Shown here in pieces: positions 12,942-25,254 of a stretch of DNA of 64,000 nucleotides. The notes beneath the pieces are model-generated. The model searched no databases, was not told where the DNA came from, and saw nothing but the letters and a program-made list of their open reading frames with translations. A program made the position numbers and the translations under genes. The stretch is taken from assembly GCA_014338405.1 (NCBI GenBank), contig JTDE01000038.1, positions 302,375-366,374 on the forward strand, in the 5' to 3' direction. This stretch comes from Paragonimus skrjabini miyazakii. Its lineage: Eukaryota; Platyhelminthes; Trematoda; Plagiorchiida; Troglotrematidae. Each line of letters starts with the position of its first letter. Position 1 is the stretch's first letter.

Positions 12942-13115
12942 CTGTGTTTCTAAAATCCGATCTAGACAAGACCGGCACACCGTGTGAGAACAAGGCAATA
13001 GTTTGGCGGCTCTCTCTCTGGTGTCATACCCGGTAAAACAAGTTCCACAAGTGAGAAAACTATCTGCAAAGTCGTCCACATTTATCATGACAGTTTCCAC
13101 GAGACGAGAAGCCAT
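12942..13115 (-). CDS. TRIM-type gene, exon with N-terminal half of RING finger
   Basis: This exon encodes 58 residues from ATG (13115) to a phase-0 donor, CAG|GTGCGT, at 12941. Residues 23-50 hold the first half of a C3HC4 RING: CGTC, then LLPCSHTVCRSC, which is the C-x-H-x2-C-x2-C block. The last C-x2-C pair comes from the exon at 2349 on the same strand; joining the two in phase 0 completes the domain. RING fingers of this kind recruit E2 enzymes, so the product is probably an E3 ubiquitin ligase in the cytoplasm. The ATG follows directly after a pyrimidine-rich acceptor (tttcactttttcag|ATG), so the upstream exon is either 5' UTR or a trans-spliced leader; flatworms use such leaders. The host-gene assignment is firm because the zinc ligands are intact and splice-compatible. 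The subfamily is uncertain: the RING resembles TRIM2/TRIM3/NHL-1 proteins, but no NHL domain is visible here. Confidence 0.82.
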
Positions 13116-13239
13116 CTGAAAAAGTGAAACCATTAAAAATGAACGGCTTTTAGCAAGAAAGGCGCACAATCGTTCATTTCGGCAAAGTACAATAGGAAAT
13201 ATACACCTCAAAAAAATGTATTAGACTAGACATTTTAGT

Positions 13240-13323
13240 CATCATCATCATCATAGACAGCAATACATCAGTGATTCACACTGATGCTTAACTGCCACAC
13301 AACCATGAAGAAGAAGAAACAAA
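13240..13323 (-). mobile_element. RTE-type LINE 3' tail, cut by the gap
   Basis: On the minus strand this ends in (ATG)n, the plus-strand CATCATCATCATCAT near 13240, preceded by a block (AATACATCAGTG) shared with 14455-14725 and 60140-60400. Those two copies are 3' ends of RTE-like LINEs; the remainder here is lost in the gap. Confidence 0.6.
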
Positions 13324-13423
13324 NNNNNNNNNNNNNNNNNNNNNNNNNNNNNNNNNNNNNNNNNNNNNNNNNNNNNNNNNNNNNNNNNNNNNNNNNNNNN
13401 NNNNNNNNNNNNNNNNNNNNNNN
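13324..13423. other. Assembly gap (100 N)
   Basis: A run of exactly 100 N, the usual placeholder for a gap of unknown length. ORFs drawn through it are not evidence of coding. Confidence 0.99.
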
Positions 13424-13690
13424 GGGTGGGTGGCAGTGTACCAGAACTGGTACGTTTTCCGGAAGAAGATGCCAACCTCCTTCCAACCCCCAACCAGGAG
13501 GACCAGGAGACTGGTTTGTCAGACCTCTACCTATTGGCCTGCCTGGCATGAGTGACTCTATCGGTGTGTTAGCCACACCGTCCAGTTTAGCCCAATAGGT
13601 CACAGAGATGCGCAAGCCGTCACACCGCGTCAAGGTCCAGTCTCGTTGTGACAGAGACATTTTAGTCAGCGAAATGTAGTACCCACCAAT
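13424..13690. other. GC-rich segment with nested hairpins, unclassified
   Basis: Three inverted repeats are perfect: 13438-13444 with 13447-13453 (GTACCAG, AA spacer), 13562-13568 with 13574-13580 (CGGTGTG, 5-base loop), and an outer pair 13529-13537 with 13592-13600 (ACCTATTGG) enclosing the second. The minus strand is open from 13783 to the gap (about 120 codons) without a recognised domain. It could be the untranslated end of a LINE or a structured RNA. Confidence 0.45.
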
Positions 13691-14454
13691 GTTGTAAAAA
13701 ATGCAATGGGGAAAAATGCCGCAGAAAAAAAGCACGCACGGCGAAACAACCAACAAATGGAAAAAAAGTAACTTAGGGAGCAAAGTTACGACACAAATGG
13801 TACTGACTACGAGTTATCCGACTAAAGGTGTCCAAGAGGGCGGGAACACCACTGAAGCAACCGTTAATGCAATGCATCGCATCCGCATTATACGCCGGCC
13901 ACCAGACTGTCGCTTTCAGTCAAATCCAGCACCCATAAGCCGATAACGAGGTGGTAGGCGAAAGGGTAGCATACATAGGATGTGAACTAACCAAAGAAGC
14001 CAGTAAAACTGTAATGCCCAGTCATTCGCAGCCTATCCACCCAGAAAATACATTGGTGAACCCCATCTTTGCTAATGCAGTGTTCCCACTACACGCGGTT
14101 AACAGGCAAAAAGCCGTGATGGTCAAAGATTGACAACCTGTGAGTATCTTCCAAAAGGTCTCGCAGCTATATAGTGCCGCCTGTATGGTTGCAATACACA
14201 GTCAACCCTTCAGACCCTGTCGACATCATAAATGGCGTAAGTTAGCCAAGCCTGCTCGGCCTTCATCTACTCCATTTGTCATCCACCAGAAATCCCATCA
14301 GAAGTGACGCAACTTCTAAGGAAAGTGCACGGTCTCGACAACATTTAATAGTCCGTCAAAAATTATTGCACGCGCGCACTCCTGATAGTCTTGCACCTTG
14401 TAGATGATGACGAACTGACTGACGAATTGAAAACTATCATCTGTGTAGATCTGT
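13691..14454. other. Unassigned interval
   Basis: Short plus-strand ORFs (13701-13946 and 13951-14133) have no recognised motif. The interval may be LINE-derived, since it lies between RTE tails, but nothing proves it. Confidence 0.3.
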
Positions 14455-14725
14455 TCAGCTGTTCATCATCATCATCTTCCTGTCCAAAGACAGCAATATA
14501 TCAGTGGTGCTGGCTGATGACTAACTAACCACAAAGAGGAAGGCAAGGAAAGAAAGGATGGGACCTAATTACCGAAAACAAACATGTGTACACTCAAACA
14601 CTCACCGAGGTGCCTACACCATGTAAACAAACAACTGGTCTATAAATAAAAATAAGGCGTCATCGGTGAGACAGTTTCCTTAAAGCTTTCACCAATCCGT
14701 GAAGTATCGGAGATTATAACATGGT
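14455..14725 (-). mobile_element. RTE-type LINE 3' untranslated tail
   Basis: It matches 60120-60400 in inverted orientation across about 250 bases; shared blocks include GGTGTAGGCACCT and TTAGGTCCC. On the minus strand it ends in ATGATGATGATG, the short-microsatellite tail typical of RTE elements. The SR2/RTE-like coding remnant at 15300-16340 has the same orientation and lies upstream, so this may be its 3' end. Confidence 0.65.
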
Positions 14726-15299
14726 CAGGTGCACAAGTTGGGTAACGAAATCCCATGTCCAGGAACATTCCTACAGTCCCGCATTCAAGCCAGTTTTAAA
14801 CGTTCTAAATTCTTATACAATGCTAAATTTGACAAGGGAAATGTCGGACAACGTCGTAGTACCCGCTTCAAACACCAATAGTAGGCGATCGGCTGTCATA
14901 AGCTCTAATTTGAGCCGAAATATGACCACAACTTGATTTCAGGAAATCAACGTATTTCTCGAGGATGCACTTATTTGAAGGGCAGCACCACAATGCAGTT
15001 CTAACCAACAAACTAAAGACTTCCGTGATGGTGAAGAAGACAGTGCCGCCGTTCCGGCATCTGGCGAGCGTGAAGCCGTCAACAATGAAACTAGCGTTCA
15101 GATGAAACCCAGTCTTCTCAATGAGTTAACCACTAAGTCTACAAAGCATAAATGCAACAAAACTTTAAACCGAAAGAAATTAGACTGAGTCCGTGATGGT
15201 CAGCATCAACGACAAGTAGACCTTTCTTGAAAATAGGGACAACAGTAAGTAAATGACACTTTGACTTAGAGCATCACCAACAATATTAACAACTTTCTG

Positions 15300-16340
15300 A
15301 CTACGGTCTGTCTTTGAAAAGTGTCAGAACATCACGCGCACCGGATACTTTGCAACGTTTCAGTAACTTGCTCTTAAAACAGACATCGGCTTCCGCTGGC
15401 GAACCAGCATCCACAGAACGAGGGACAGCGGATACGTCCCAAAGCGCAACGAAAAGCTCGCGACCGTCCATCAAACGTCCATCCAACGATCTGAACGTTG
15501 CTGCAAGTTGCAAACAAGTTTGCCAATTAGTCTCTTGCTGCATGCAGCTCGAATCAGACAGAAAGGTGTTCTGAAGTTCCACGTAACAGCAGTTCGCTCA
15601 ACTCGGCAGCACAATGTGTCAAATACATTTCGTAATCCTTGCTCAATCGCTTTTTGAGCATCAAGTGTGCAGCTTCGCAAGCTCAAATATGCACACTTCC
15701 TGGAAGAATACGCAGACATCAAGAAACGTATCGAATCGCACAGAAGTCAAACGGTATGAGATCACCTGGGCCAGCAGCCTAATTAAGTTTAAGAACCGAA
15801 ATGCAATTGCGGACCTGTATCGGCCGGGGCGCTACACTACAGGTTCGTGGTGGTAACACAGTAGAAACAGAAGGCCAGCCAGTCTCAGTGTTCCGCCAAT
15901 CGCCCTAACTTTCTGGACTTATCATAAACGAGTGTGCCATCTGCCTTGCTGATAGCTTCACTAAAAGACGGTCGCTTGAGATCAGTAGTACGGATAAGCC
16001 TAGAGAGTGTACCGATTTTTTCCGAAGCAGAATCGGTTTCCATTTCCTTAACTATTTCTATTACCAAAGCGTTTAGGCTACGTTTCAGTTTCCTATGAAT
16101 GGCTTCTAACAACTCTAGAGATTTCTCCGAGCTCCGATGTTTGTTCGATCCACGTGCCCCCGTGTTGCATGTTACAGTACCTGCTTCACGAATGGCCCGA
16201 GAAATCTCGGTCCAGTAGCTATTAGGATCTTCAGGGTGAGAACTGCTAAGTCTGCTTTCTAACGTGGTTTGATACTTATGCTTTACCGATGGTACAGCCA
16301 GTTTCTCAATATCCAGTCGTTGTAATCCGTGAAGTCGTTG
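15300..16340 (-). mobile_element. SR2/RTE-like LINE, endonuclease-RT linker and RT start (decayed)
   Basis: The stretch 16310-15885 is an open frame with the RTE-clade linker: HPEDPNSYWTEISRAIREAG, then IGTLSRLIRTTDLKRPSFSE and ADGTLVYDKSRKLGRLAE. It runs on across frames to VLPPRTCSVAPRP at about 15860 and a stop-interrupted KLN*AAGPGDLIP. A second block, SPAEADVCFKSKLLKRCK (15300-15420), repeats the same RT-entry motif with its own decay, so two fragments may be joined here. No intact RT follows. The 5' end stops near 16340. Confidence 0.75.
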
Positions 16341-16344
16341 CCCA

Positions 16345-17889
16345 GCGAAAATGAGAATACAAACATACATATTAAGTGTGGTATATAACACACGTCGAAC
16401 ACTCCCGATGTGTCTCTTGGTCGTCTGGTGTGGGGACTGCTGAAGAAACAACCAGTCCTTTCTGACAGGCATTTATAGTTTGTGGTCTGACTGCATGGGT
16501 TTGTTCTACGATAAAAAAAGGCGTTTCACCGGAAAGTAAGCCGAGCCCACAAGATACAAGTGCGTGATAGTGGTCCAGATATATCGTGAACCTATGTACT
16601 ATATAGGTATATATACATATACGTAGGCGGAGGAAAGAGAGAACCACGTAATCAGAAACAGTCTACAAAAAAATCAGAAAGATAACCATAACCGTCGGAC
16701 CGCAAGTTAAGCATGTACAGACGACCACACGCACCGCCTGTTCGTTCTGATCAACAATAAGTGCGGTGCTTCATAGACACTAGGTGTATGAACTAGTGAT
16801 CACAAGCAGGTTAATTTGTTCACAGAATTCGTAAAAAAAAACATGTTAACGAAGCGAGCTTGATCGTGTGCGGACAGGAACAACACAATCACGTTGTAAG
16901 TGTTACGCTAATGAAAGTGGAATAGATGACTTGGTATGGACAGAGCTGAGCGTACTGCAGGTGGTCTAATAATATGAGTCACAACACCGTCCACATAACC
17001 AGTTGTGATCGAACCAGGTTCATGCAGTGATTTTCTTCAAAAATGACCGTAACTAACATCATTTACTATACACAATACATTTGATCATAGCTGTTTGCGG
17101 GCATAACGCAGACTTTTTCGGCCATACTAAGCCGAAGAGATCGAGCAGACAGTGTGTGGTCAGATGATCGTATTTACTCCATCAGTCAGAGGTACAAATC
17201 TCTCACCACTTTACCAGACCAATTCCGATAAGATGCTGCACTCAGCTAATATGAAGAGTAAAACCAGAGTACTCCACCTGTGACCATCCCATGTGGTTAA
17301 CTGTGCCAAACCCTAGTGCTAGCATGTAACACATGCAAAACGTACAAAACCTATTACAAGAATAAGCATAGTGCCACACAGTGTGGAATAAGTTGATGAA
17401 GACAGTTCGATAAATCCGTACACATCGGCGTCAGTTATTACAATAGGGTGTCATACAGGGAGACGTTTCAAGCCATAGCCCTTCAAGAACACAAGGTCTC
17501 TAACCGGAGAGATGCGGTAAACCGATAGGAGCAAACTTCAACGGCACATGTTCCATACCCCTATGTCAAATAAGTGAATGTCCACTTCGCTACCTATTAT
17601 AATCAATCCCTGCTTTCATTAAAGGGACCAGGTCAATTAGGCAACGGACCGGTCTCTTACTTCGCGGAACAGATTCTAAAGAGCTTCCCACTGCTTCCTA
17701 ACCAGACTGATCCCGATAACCTGTTGCACTATGTCAGTATATAAACCATGAACTCATTCATTCGCAGTCGCCATCAGTATAACAAGAAAGTGCTGTTGCT
17801 TGGGTCACCGTAAACAGAAACAGCAAAGTCGGAAAAACCTACTAGAAAATTTTTGCTAAGGCTACCAACTGCCAAAACCGAGGTTGAGT
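16345..17889. other. Unassigned interval
   Basis: No coding signal is recognised. The right part may be the 5' end of the LINE that becomes readable at about 17900. A TA-rich run is at 16590-16620. Confidence 0.3.
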
Positions 17890-20375
17890 TAAACGATAAT
17901 AAATGGAACCAAAGATGCGTTCTGCGACACTCTTGTTCAACTCCTGGAGCACACTAAATACTGTGACATCATCATGCTAGCGGGTGATTTCAACGCTCAG
18001 CTTGGTCGTGCTTCTCCAGAGAAGCAACTGGAAAGTGTTTCGTGTCAGGACACAACGCACTGACAACGGTGAAAGACTGTTGCAGTTGTGCATCTCTCGC
18101 GGTCACTATCTTTCGAGCACCGCATTTCAACACAGGAAGAAGCACTGTGTTATTGTGTACTTCTCAGCCGTGGACACAGTTGGATCATATAGCAATCAGT
18201 TACAGGTGGCGTCATTCCGTTAAGGACTGTCGTGCTTTTGGAGCAACCACTTGGATTCGAATCAATCTGTAGTGCATGCCTGTTTTGTGATCTGCTCAGA
18301 GGTTATGTATTCATAAATGCATGAATACTAACTGGCATTCGAGGAGGAGAGTGTAAAAAACGCTTGCCGGGAAGCATTGGTGAAAAAATTGTCCAGTTCA
18401 CGTCAGGTGAAAGGACTTAACGAACACTGGAAACAAAGCGCAGCAGCTATGAAAAAATGCTGTGAGAAAGTGTGTTCCGAAGCAGCTGTGCAGTTGCGGC
18501 AGAACTGAATTCCCATTGCGTCGATAAACCTTATGAGCAAGTGTTGTTCGATTCTACTTGGCTCTGAATATGCTGACGACTGTCGAGACCTGAAACGCAA
18601 GCCGACTATAAGCCTGCGGAGAGACCGTGGGCACCACTTGGTCGAACAGTCGAGCTAGATCAAGCGAGCCTTTTTTATCTGGGAACAGCAGAAAGCTATT
18701 TTCCTTGACCCGTGGTTGTACTGATCGTCGACTCAGCGTAATTGGGACCAGGTCACCAGCCAATCGCGCCGACTTAACAGGTGGGTTGAACATTTTGCGG
18801 AACAGTTCAGTTGACCTCAATTAGACCATGTACTCGAGGAGACCCGAATGACCAATTATTACGTTGCAGAGGGTCACCCGTCGGAAGCAGAAGTGACCCT
18901 GGAGCTGAAGTTATTGAGGCGTAACAAGGCTGCTGGACCACATTTACTTCCTTATCTTTTCAAGGATGGGTGGGACAACTTGATATTAGAACTGACAAAA
19001 CTCATTCAGACAACTTAGGAAACTGAAGAGGTGCCTCGTGATTGGCGCTTATCAACAGTAATTCTCGTTACCACAAAAGGGGCCCGAAGTCTGTGTGAGA
19101 ACCACAAAGGCATTAGTCTAGTTTGTCAAGTCTAAGCTACTCTGTGGACTTATAGCAAATCGGCTCACTAAGCCCAGATAAAGTCAGATACGTGAAGAAC
19201 AGGTAGAATTCTGATCCGGTCATGGGCGCGTTGACCACATTTTTACCTTGCGACGGATCTTGGAACATCGGCTCTCTTATAAGCAGCCAATGGCCGTGGT
19301 CTTTTTGGACCTGAAAGCTGTTTTCGATTCGGTTGCTCGTAACGTTCTCTGAGACTGTCTTCTTCACAAAGGGGTACCAGAGAACTACGCAAATCTATTG
19401 AGATCGCTGTATGCTCACTGTGCAAGCAGGGTGAGAGCTTACGGACAACTGTCTAGGTCGCTCACCAATTCTAGTAGCACTCGTCAAAAAGTGTCCGATC
19501 TCCCCCATCCGGTTCGATTTTGTCATGGACGACATTCTAGAAAGTGCGCTCGGTGAGTCCAATGAGCTTGGTGTTGAGCTTCTTCCTAGTACTAGGTTGA
19601 ACGACATGGAATATGTGGATAACGTGTCTTATTTAACCCCTCTTCCGAAGACATGCGGAGTATGCTGAACAAGGGTAGTGATCGAGCTGGGTAGTATGGA
19701 GTGCGCTTCGCACCCTCAAAGTGCGAAGTGTTTTTTCAAGACTGGGGCATTTCCATCCCTACCTTCTTTATTGCATACAATTCACTCGAGACTGTGGACA
19801 CCTTCACATACATATCTCGTCAGGCTGTAATACTTCCCAGGAGATATCACTGGGGATAGCAAGGAAACGAGTTGTCTTTGCTAACCTGCGTCAGCTGTGG
19901 CATTGAAAAGACGTTCGGTTGTCGCTAGAAGGAAGAGTATATATTTTTATGTGTCCTGTTTCGTTCTATGGGTTGGAAATGTGGCCTGTTTGCGACAAAG
20001 ATGTCAACCGACTTGCTGTTTGACCATCGTTATCTTCGCCAACTAGCCCACATCAAATGGACCGGCCACGTAAACAACATGGCCGTTCGCCGGCGCGTAT
20101 TCCGGAACACTCCGGATGCGTAATCAGTAGGTCACCTAATCACACTGCAGAGCCCACGATGGTTGAGTCACATATTCCGCATACTAGTAGAGCTTTTACC
20201 GTACCGGGCACTATACATTGAGCCCACCAACAACGTGGTCACGAAATATGAAGACACTGACTGCTCCAATGAGCGAAGTGGGTAGGTGTTGTCTGCTTGG
20301 CTGGTGTCCCCGTGATCCATCAAATCGCTGTCCGAGATGGCGATGTGCCGCAATTATTGGTGTACCTTCATAAAT
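17890..20375 (+). mobile_element. RTE-like (SR2-type) LINE, nearly full-length but decayed
   Basis: The apurinic-type endonuclease is readable from about 17905: MLAGDFNAQLGRASPEKQ, RTQRTDNGERLLQLCISRGH, then QLDHIAISYRWR. The linker runs to about 18800. RT entry is GHPSEAEVTLELKLLRRNKA (about 18870), followed by ENHKGISL, an EFYL/DLKAVFDSV-like motif near 19300, and FYGLEMWPVCDKDVNRL near 19960. The last conserved block, EVGRCCLLGWCPRDPSNR (about 20265-20320), is the RTE C-terminus. Stops and frameshifts occur throughout. These elements reverse transcribe their RNA at a nick made by their own endonuclease. The element sits next to a CR1-like LINE in the same orientation, and the boundary between them lies in 20375-20600. 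Confidence 0.82.
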
Positions 20376-20599
20376 AACATTTCTCGGTTTTTCACCTAGT
20401 CTTCTTTTATCATTATTACTATTACCATACAAACTTTTCAGCAGCACTTCTTCCAGGATATTCCACGTCATTGTTGAGCTAAGCGGCGATTCGAACCACA
20501 GTACCTTCTGGTCAGGCTCACAGCTGCTGCGATTATGATAATTCCTGAGCATTCTCATCATTAACTTTCCAAAACACCCATATAAAAATGCTTAACATT

Positions 20600-22450
20600 T
20601 GCTTGCATGTTGAATGAAGTCAGAAAACTCTGGTAGTCCTCAGAGTCCTTCGTCATCAAGATTACTGAGACTTGGATCTCTGTGTTCCACTGAGACTCGA
20701 AGCTAAGGATTAGCATGATGCTATTTCGTGCCGATAGAACTTCTAGGAGAGATGGTGGTGCAGCTCATTACGCTCAAGCCTCATTACACACTAGTCAGTA
20801 TACCGATCCTGTATTATATGCAATACCGGAGTGCATTTGGTGCCCAAACTCGAACCATTTACTAGCTGGTGCAATTTAACGTCCCACTTCGTCCGACCTT
20901 CCTCGGGGGGAACTAATCATCACTGGATTGGAGAGGATGAATTCACCAGGGTATCCCCGGGTTTTTGCGACCGTAGACTTCAACTTATTTGAAGTCAATT
21001 TTCCTGTTGGCTCAAGCATGGGCTCTGAAGAGTAAGTGGCAGTACGAGTCCTCACATCTGATTTTCTTGGACATAACCGAGTGCACTTATGACTGCTGAT
21101 GGTGTCAAACTGGTCAAGCTACGTTCTTATCAGCGAAGATCTGATGGATGATAAACTTTCAACAGCAGCCCTCTATTGTACACACGCCTCTGTATCTAGT
21201 TTTAACTGTAGTACCGAACTCACTGGACCACCGCAAGTTGATCTTTTTCTGACCATTAAAACCTGTTCCGTTTAGTGTCCTCCACTCACAAAACAGAAGC
21301 AAGCGTTCCCCGGCTGATGGGTCCGTCAGGCCCCATCAATGCCAACGTCAGATCTGCCAATGCGTTGACTATCACGACAGCATCCTCACATTATAGTTTG
21401 CGGCGTTTAGCATTGCCCCACCTTTTTTCCAAAGGGTGTGTGGATAGTAGACACGTTGCGTAGCCACATGACCCACTCTCACAAAATCACTTGGTTCATT
21501 TAAGTCAAAGATTTTGAACAGCTTGCTAACCCACCAAGCAGACCGTTTACTAAATGCGCTCCAACAAGATATCGTTTCCGCAAGCTGGAATCTGCCTAGT
21601 GTGACCTCTATATACTAGGATGGTCACTGTGATCTTCCTACAAATTGCGGACCAACTGTCGTTCTCCCCAGCACATCCGAAGAACTCGGAGCACTTGCAT
21701 ATGCCTTCATTAATCCCCCATCTGCTGAAAATTCAGCGTGGCACTCAAAGAGAGTGTACAAATGCAACAAAACTCTTACTGGTCACTGATAACCGGTCGC
21801 GGTCAACGCACTACGTAACTAGATTTTGATATGCGCCTTTATCGATTAAACCACGCCATGCTGTTTTATGTATTACACAACCTCAGCGTGCAAAGCAATC
21901 TGCTTCGGTGGTTTCAGGCCTACATCACCGATCGGTTTCTGCTTTTCTATCTACCGCATAACCGATATATTCTTTTTAATTCCTTCTCCTATGTTGCTGT
22001 TTACCAAGGGTGTCTAGCACTGACGTAACACCAAAACTCTCGACGATTCCGTTTAACTGCGAAGTGACTTAAACACAGTTGTCTAGCCTGAGACCAACCC
22101 TGTTGACTTTAATGTTCAGAAGTGCGAGAAAATGTGCATTCGCCACATCTTTACCACCGCCTACGACTTTAATGGTACTACTCTTTAGACTATAAGTGGT
22201 GAGGGGGTTGAGAACATGATATTCCAGTACGCTCTCCAGCTCGTCAAATACTATAATTAATGCTAAGAGAGCCAACAAAACGTCAATAATCTTAAGGCGA
22301 CTCCTCGACAAGTTTCACCTGGCATGATATAAGCCCCTTTAATACAGGTTTGTTCGGCCTCATCTTAGAAGTGATGCTGCGATCCGGTTCTCTATCTTCG
22401 GAAAGATGACGTGCCATCTGAGACTGTACAATGAAGGACCACCAAAAAGG
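20600..22450 (+). mobile_element. CR1-like LINE, endonuclease and RT (decayed)
   Basis: The endonuclease is readable from about 20645: VIKITETWIS, FRADRTSRRDGG, DPVLYAIPECIWCP, and VDFNLFEVNFPVGSS, in which the usual GDFN is VDFN. RT blocks appear at 21825-22025 (LDFDMRLYRLNHAML, LLRWFQAYITDRF, VAVYQG) and a weak tail follows to about 22450 (FNVQKCENVH). The middle (21300-21800) is badly scrambled. Family placement rests on the endonuclease order and on similarity to the other CR1-type pieces here. Confidence 0.72.
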
Positions 22451-22459
22451 TCGTCGTAG

Positions 22460-23235
22460 AATTGCGCACCAAATATCATGAAGGGTAACCGAACTTAGTA
22501 CTCATTCATTCGAGTATGGAAGACTGTAGGGTAACTTGTTCCTCACTCCTGAACCCTCAAACCCCCCGAATCATCCATGTAGAGCATTATCTGACTTCTA
22601 CGAACGGAGTCAAGCTCTCAACCAATAAGAGCCCGAATTCCGACTTCCGTTACCAACCCAATAAATGTATCAGCGAGCAACTGATACACGGGTTCGAGGC
22701 AGAGGCCCAAGGCTGTCGGATCCAGTCGGTTTCTCTTGCTCAGTCTCAAGCTTGAGTGCGCACGTGCACTAAACTAACGCTCCCTCAGGTATACGTAACA
22801 ATACCAGACGCGAAATATAAATACAGATAACTGTGGAGACCGAAAATATGTTATACAATAATTACACTTGGTCTCGATCAGCTCTAAACGACACCGATAC
22901 GCGGAAATAGCTAGGGAGGTTGAGGATCCGACTATCGAGCGCGCGAGTAGGCCGGAAGAGGGCATCTGGTGCAATGGGCGCGCATGGGCCGACAAACATG
23001 TAAACAAACAAACGCGATCGCATGCATCAAACAGACGGCAGACAAAGAACCTTAAGATCCTGTATACAATGTGAGCTAAGATTTTCGGAAGGATTTAACA
23101 CATCGTACAGCAGGCAGACCGGGGTTATCTCTAGGTCACTACGAAACGGGCGTCTGTTGATCTGAAAGGCTATAATTGAAAACAGGATGTAGCACCGCCC
23201 TTGGGTAGTATAGTAAGTACCAAGAACAGAGTAAG
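22460..23235. other. Unassigned, probably repeat-derived
   Basis: The part 22780-23075 is GC-richer, with open frames on both strands and no recognised domain. A solo LTR is possible, but I could not define its ends. Confidence 0.3.
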
Positions 23236-23560
23236 AGTACTAGCATAATGGGTTTTTTAGAAAATGGGAATCAAGTAATGTTTTAAAGCGATCTCTAGAA
23301 GCGCTGCTAACGACCTCAGAAGGAAGACCGTTTCAAAAGTTAATAACCATGTAAGAAAAGAACTGTTGCCTAAGGAAGGTGCGAGGATGAAGCTTGAAAT
23401 GCTTCCCATTATGTCCTCTCCAGCCGTCATTCGCTATGATAAAGAACTGCTCAACGTCACCTATTTCAAAAAAGAAATGTGTGTGAATTAAATCACTGCA
23501 GAGTCGTCGAACTTCAAGCGGATATAAATCAAGAATTACAAGTCGAGACTCGTACACGAC
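23236..23560 (-). mobile_element. CR1-like LINE, C-terminal end
   Basis: The minus strand reads SRLVILDLYPLEVRRLCSDL, then FKLHPRTFLRQQFFSYMVIN. A stop stands where W is expected, before NGLPSEVVSSASRDRFKT. This is the standard C-terminus of CR1/jockey-type RT proteins. Its 3' flank (23140-23200) resembles that of the copy at 37861, supporting one family. Confidence 0.78.
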
Positions 23561-23689
23561 ATCTCTTATGCCCGTGACTTGTTTGGTAGTCGCGCTCTGG
23601 ACACGTTCAACAGCCAGTATGTCTTTTTTTCAGGCCGACATCGAAATAGATTACGTTACAAGAAAGAAGGGGAGCAAGCGAAACTGGAT

Positions 23690-23860
23690 TTTTGGTTGGT
23701 AAATTTCTTTACTAAAACCTATGTACCGGACAATTCGGCGGTTTCAAATGCACCGAAGTATTTCGTTATCCATCGCGATGGATCCAATGACAGTATTGAT
23801 AGACTGAAAGTCGCTTATGTTGAGTCTCATGAAGATCATACCACTTTGTGACCGACCTCA
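23690..23860 (+). mobile_element. Ty3/gypsy integrase C-terminal fragment
   Basis: The frame reads SNAPKYFVIHRDGSNDSIDR, followed by LKVAYVE. This matches the end of gypsy-type integrases (FVID.NG..D.VSIDRLKPA). It is an isolated scrap; no LTR, RT or RNase H lies beside it. Confidence 0.7.
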
Positions 23861-24014
23861 TTTCGATGAATTGAAGTCCACTCATCCAATATGCAAACAA
23901 CAGCCTGAGTCTCACGAGATTGTCCCAGACATCCCTGCTTATCTTTCTGAACTCACCCAACCCGACAGCCCTTCAAAGAACACAGGTCTTGACACCTACC
24001 CAGGTAAATGAGCC

Positions 24015-24855
24015 TCTTTACTTTTATAACACCCTAAGGAGGGGTTTGACAGATATGGTACACAATTTCGCGTTCCAATTTATTTATGTGCAAAACCAAG
24101 CATAACATTACCGTATAAAAACATAACTTTCAGTTAAATCGAACCAACAGTGAGCGTTTGTGCAAGCACCTCGTCTTTCCCGTGGTTGATCGCTAACTCC
24201 GATTTGGTCTTAAGCGATCAAATTACTATTACATATAACAATTGTCGGTTGCGGTCCGACAATGGGAAAAATACACATTAAGGCAAAGGATCCCGGAATT
24301 GATTATATTGAATTACCTAATGACTTTGCTGAGGATTGAAATTTTTTACCTCCTCTTTTACATCTGGTTAGTCCACTACACGTTCAAACCTAAATTCAAA
24401 CCAGCCTCTACGTCCAAGAAACATGAGAGAGAGCAAATAGCTGCCTTGGATCTATTGGTTGGTTGGCTTATGTGGTGAGAGACGAATGCGTTGCACTGAT
24501 TCTATTGGCTAAGATATTAGATCAGTGTAATCCAATTTTTGTTTCGAATCTAGGACGTGATGAATGCCTACGCCCTTCTGCAACTTGATTTTTGGCTGGT
24601 GTGATCCGGAGATTGATCGGACTGGGCCTACTGTTGATAGGATGCGTTCAACTAGTTATCTAGGGGTGAGGGTAAAAAAAGAAATGCAAATGCAAGTCGC
24701 CCAGTTCAATTCAGTTCAGTTCATTTTCCAGGACGAAACAGCCTCGGTCAGAAATTATCTAGTTTTTTGCACCAGTGAGCTTCTGAGGGCGCCCTATGCT
24801 GCGACGATGACGAGAAGAGATTCTTCACTTCGGTGGTGAGTTTACCTTTGACGTC
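24015..24855. other. Unassigned interval
   Basis: Short ORFs at 24242-24478 and 24564-24839 (plus) have no recognised motif. Confidence 0.3.
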
Positions 24856-24857
24856 CC

Positions 24858-25250
24858 AAAAATCCCAAACTCCCTGCGGCGTAAAATTTGCCTTACCAGT
24901 ACCGCCGAGCTGGTTCACAACATCTGGTAAAAGTAAATTCACTACAAACCACCAAAATCGAGGCTAGTGCGTTGGTGTAGGTATCTGTATAATGGATCCG
25001 CACCATCTATACTAATGTAGGTTACATTCACTAGGGTAACAATGTTTTAGCTGCCGTTGGGAACGCCACCTAACCAGTCTGACGCTTGTTTGAATTCTGG
25101 AGAGCGACTGGAATTGTGTCCACATTTGTCACCTCTGGCAGCTGCCGTGCCGTTGCGCTTAAGGCTTTCTCACGTCCCACTCTTTAGCGCCCTTAATTGT
25201 TGTGTTGAAGTCCGCTTGCGAACGGTGAGTAAATCAATAAATAGCCTTTA
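24858..25250 (+). repeat. Repeat family R2, copy 1
   Basis: It matches 47012-47442 read on the minus strand. Shared blocks include TTGGGAACGCC, AACGGYGAGTAAATCAATAAAT and TAGTACCGCC (CAGTACCGCC here). Length is about 390-430 bases and it ends with an AATAAA-like signal, which suggests an LTR or the 3' end of a retroelement. No protein is recognised. Confidence 0.65.
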
Positions 25251-25254
25251 ATGG

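Noticed and set aside
13251..13783. Long ORFs crossing N runs (also at 26381-26998)
   Set aside because: They are open only because N codons are not stops.
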